Assembly: GCA_937915485.1 (NCBI GenBank)
Contig: CALGII010000217.1
Location: 1 to 34,374 of the forward strand
Length of the DNA: 34,374 nucleotides
DNA from: an uncultured Ignavibacteriota bacterium
GTDB taxonomy: Bacteria; Bacteroidota; Ignavibacteria; Tepidaquicellales; Tepidaquicellaceae
Direction of reading: 5' to 3'
Part shown: positions 32,105-34,374 of the stretch, one piece after another
Layout: every line of letters begins with the position of its first letter
Numbering within the stretch: the first letter of the stretch is position 1
Position numbers and translations under genes: made by a program
Notes under the pieces: generated by a model
What the model was told of the DNA's origin: nothing
Databases searched by the model: none
Seen by the model: the letters and a program-made list of their open reading frames with translations, nothing else

Positions 32105-33013
32105 CTATTTCAAACATTCTGATATGCCTTCAGAATAAGTTACGGGAGTAAAAAATTTATTCTCGAATTTTGTGCTGTCGAATAGATAATCATTTTCATA
32201 CTGGTACATCATTTCAACTGTTTCCGCGGCAAGCGGGTCAATCAGGCCTGCAAGTCTTGCCATCCATTTTTTTATAACCCTGTAGTTCGGCTTGGTATTT
32301 AATTTTTCGGCGGCAAACTCTATGTATTCCTGTCCGGTCATCGCGCTTTTATGAGTCGGAAGATGCCACACCTGATTATACGCGTCCGGCGTGTTTCCGA
32401 GCAGCGCCGTTGCTTTGCCTGCATCGGGAGTATAAGTAAATGAATGAAAGACGTCGTCATTGCCGAACCAGGATGCTGTCTTCTTTTCCTTTAGTTTATC
32501 GAAGACGAACATTTTCAGAAGTGAATTTCCCGCATTTGCTCCGTAGAAATCCGCTGACCTTGCAATCAGGGCTTTAATATTTCCCGAAGCCGATTCTGAC
32601 AGAATCCGCTCCGATATTCTTGCCCTTATATCCCCTTTCTTGCTCACCGGATTTGCCGGAGTATTTTCCGTCATCCATCCTTCCGTTTTTCCGTAAAGGT
32701 AAACATTATCGAAGAACACGAGTTTTGAATTCCCCGTTTTGCATGCTTCGATTACGTTGTCAATTATTTTTGGCCAGGCGACTTTCCAGACTTTGTAATC
32801 ATACTTGAGACCCGCGGTGAGATATACTACTTCCGAATTATCAACCGCATCTATAACAAGTTCTCTATCGGTCAAGTCGCACTTAACGAGTTCTTCATCG
32901 CCGGTTACGTGTTTCGGGTTTCTCCCCGCGAGTCTTACCTTATCCGAATACTGCCTTAGTCTTACGGCAAGTTCTTTTCCTATTACTCCTCCCGCTCCAA
33001 GCACTGTCTGCAT
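32105..33013 (-). CDS. NAD-dependent epimerase/dehydratase-like SDR protein
   Basis: Extended short-chain dehydrogenase/reductase fold, 302 residues. The N-terminus MQTVLGAGGVIGKELAVRL holds the nucleotide-binding GxGGxxG loop, VVYLTAGLKYDY lies at the NAD site and VYLYGKTEG provides the Tyr-x3-Lys-type pair. Its remainder (DFYGANAGNSLLKMFVFDKL, TPDAGKATALLG) resembles NAD-dependent epimerase/dehydratase proteins without a known substrate. The frame is open to a non-ATG start at 33052, but ATG 33013 starts at the conserved beta-strand. It diverges from the permease gene. Confidence 0.85.
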   Translation of the reverse strand: MQTVLGAGGVIGKELAVRLRQYSDKVRLAGRNPKHVTGDEELVKCDLTDRELVIDAVDNSEVVYLTAGLKYDYKVWKVAWPKIIDNVIEACKTGNSKLVFFDNVYLYGKTEGWMTENTPANPVSKKGDIRARISERILSESASGNIKALIARSADFYGANAGNSLLKMFVFDKLKEKKTASWFGNDDVFHSFTYTPDAGKATALLGNTPDAYNQVWHLPTHKSAMTGQEYIEFAAEKLNTKPNYRVIKKWMARLAGLIDPLAAETVEMMYQYENDYLFDSTKFENKFFTPVTYSEGISECLK

Positions 33014-33165
33014 ATTTAATAATTTAAGTTTGCGCTGATATATACAGAACAAAAAACGCCTCTAAGTTGTTTATTCTTTTTATTTCTTTTAAGAAATTCT
33101 TTCGCTACATTGCATTAACTTTTTATTAATCGGGGTAGTTTCCCTGAGCGGGGACATCGATATAC

Positions 33166-34374
33166 TTGAAAAAAACTCTGCATAAAATCCACGAGAGCGG
33201 TCTTCTGACCAGGCTTGGTTTTTTTACCGCCTTAATGATAGTAATTTCTTCGATGGTAGGTTCAGGCATCTTCAAGAAAATCGCTCCGATGTCCGAACAA
33301 CTTGGCTCGCCCGGACTTATTCTTCTCTGCTGGCTTATACCCGGAATCATTACAATGATTGGCGCCGCGACAAACGCCGAGATAGCGAGCCTTATCGCCG
33401 AACCCGGGGGACAATACGTTTATTTCAAGAACATGTACGGAAAGCCGTTCGCTTTTCTTTACGGGTGGAGTTGCTTTTCGGTAATACAGTCGGCATCTAT
33501 CGCTTCTATCGCTTACGTGTTCGCGGAATCTGTAAATGCAGTGGTTCATCTTCCCGGTCTATCGCCTGAGATGGAAAGCATTTCGCTCTTCGGGATATTC
33601 TATCCCTTTCAGGGTTTCGGGGTGAAGGGGCTGACGATAATTACGATACTTTTTCTCACTGCCGCGAACTACTTCGGTGTGATTTTCGGCGGAATGATTA
33701 CGAACATTTTCACGGCACTCAAGATAACCGGAATCATTGTAATAATAATACTCGGACTTACCATAAGCGGAGGTTCCGCGGAAAACGTAATGCCGATTCT
33801 TGAAAAACCCGGTTTTCAATACGGCACTAATCTCGGTCTTTTCGGCGCGATGTTCGCCGCTATGCTCGCCGCCTTCTGGCCTTATGACGGCTGGAACAAT
33901 ATCGGATATCTCGGCGGCGAAGTCAGAAATCCCAAAAGGAATATTCCGCTGGCTCTTTTCGGCGGTGTAGCCGGAGTTATTGTTCTCTATATTGCCGTTA
34001 ACTTCGCTTTCCTTTACGTGATGCCGGTTGAAGAAATCATAAGCGTATCCGGAAAGGAACATTCCATAATTGCGATTGAGGTGATGAGAAAATTTCTCGG
34101 TTACGGCGGGGCGATGTTCATATCAATCCTCATTATGGTCTCGACATTCGGAACAACGAACGGAACTATACTCGCGAGTTCAAGAATTTATTTCGCTATG
34201 GCGAAGGATAATTTGTTTTTCAAATCCGCAGGGCTTCATCACGATAAGTACAGGACGCCTCACAGGTCTCTGCTCATTCAGGGCGTATGGGCGGCTATTC
34301 TCGTGCTTTCGGGAACATTCGACCAGTTGACTGACATGCTGATATTCGCTTCGTTCATTTTTTACGGTATGGGC
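33166..34374 (+). CDS. APC superfamily amino acid permease, cut by right edge
   Basis: An open frame of 403 codons runs to the last base without a stop. It encodes a membrane transporter of the APC superfamily, close to the LAT/SteT-like branch. Helix 1 has the substrate-binding motif SSMVGSGIFKKIAP, followed by GAATNAEIASLIAEPGGQYVYFKNMYG, and the middle shows FAAMLAAFWPYDGWNNIGYLGGEVRNPKRNIP, typical of the family (consensus GW and E-(V/M)-(K/R)-NP-x-(K/R)-x-IP). The start is TTG 33166; an in-frame TGA at 33145-33147 rules out anything earlier. Family members are usually 430-500 residues, so perhaps 30-100 residues are missing. Substrate unknown. Confidence 0.92.
   Translation, partial: MKKTLHKIHESGLLTRLGFFTALMIVISSMVGSGIFKKIAPMSEQLGSPGLILLCWLIPGIITMIGAATNAEIASLIAEPGGQYVYFKNMYGKPFAFLYGWSCFSVIQSASIASIAYVFAESVNAVVHLPGLSPEMESISLFGIFYPFQGFGVKGLTIITILFLTAANYFGVIFGGMITNIFTALKITGIIVIIILGLTISGGSAENVMPILEKPGFQYGTNLGLFGAMFAAMLAAFWPYDGWNNIGYLGGEVRNPKRNIPLALFGGVAGVIVLYIAVNFAFLYVMPVEEIISVSGKEHSIIAIEVMRKFLGYGGAMFISILIMVSTFGTTNGTILASSRIYFAMAKDNLFFKSAGLHHDKYRTPHRSLLIQGVWAAILVLSGTFDQLTDMLIFASFIFYGMG

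Noticed and set aside
33262..34062. Two minus-strand frames (95 and 167 codons) at the right end
   Set aside because: They lie opposite the APC permease, whose plus-strand frame is open for 403 codons with clear family motifs.
48..34374. CRISPR arrays, tRNA genes, transposases, integrases or attachment sites
   Set aside because: Gaps were read for repeated spacers, cloverleaf patterns and terminal repeats; none was seen.

Overview
The window looks like one contig from a member of the Bacteroidota/Ignavibacteria lineage. The best single clue is a secreted protein that ends in a type IX secretion sorting domain of the 'NYPNPFNPST' kind, which is common in Ignavibacteria. Supporting clues are a SusC-style TonB-dependent receptor with a carboxypeptidase-regulatory-like N-domain, a sensor kinase with a Reg_prop/Y_Y_Y periplasmic region, weak Shine-Dalgarno sequences, and exact TAnnTTTG -7 elements before several genes. 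The first 47 bases are Illumina adapter, so biological sequence starts at 48. The right edge cuts an amino acid permease. No CRISPR array, tRNA, transposase or integrase was seen, and no gene-free stretch exceeds about 300 bases.

Layout. 48-7064 (minus strand): a possible cut-off small membrane protein, a secreted GH92 alpha-mannosidase and a large periplasmic-propeller/PAS histidine kinase. 7343-9565 (plus): a site-2 protease homologue and an MFS exporter. 9537-10692 (minus): arfB and pgeF, overlapping by 8 bases. 10820-12764 (plus): a TolB-like propeller lipoprotein and metF. 12811-14798: a short leader ORF, an intrinsic terminator, a cut-down Nif3-family protein, a C4 zinc-ribbon coiled-coil protein and rnpB. 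14790-18036: nadA, a MurU-like nucleotidyltransferase, a NifU-type Fe-S carrier and an Mrp ATPase. 18180-20651 (plus): two conserved proteins of unknown function, a PhnP-like hydrolase and an inositol-monophosphatase family enzyme in a tight operon.

20664-27828 (plus) is the most interesting part: pstS, a porin-like barrel, a TonB-dependent receptor and a T9SS-exported beta-helix protein. The two transcription units in it (pstS-porin and receptor-beta-helix) are separated by a terminator. Each is preceded by the same 11-bp-periodic hexamer repeat (TTACA-like units, 14 of 15 bases identical over the core), which has the form of a PhoB/PhoP box. I read this as a phosphate-starvation locus that supplies outer-membrane and periplasmic capture, with the inner-membrane PstCAB pump encoded elsewhere.

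27920-33013 (minus) holds leuS, a HIT-family hydrolase, a small outer-membrane barrel and an NAD-dependent epimerase-like protein. 33166 to the end (plus) is the truncated APC permease. The other point worth following is the 210-residue Nif3 relative. It keeps only the CutA/PII-like insert domain, has lost both metal-binding halves, and starts four bases after a terminator.
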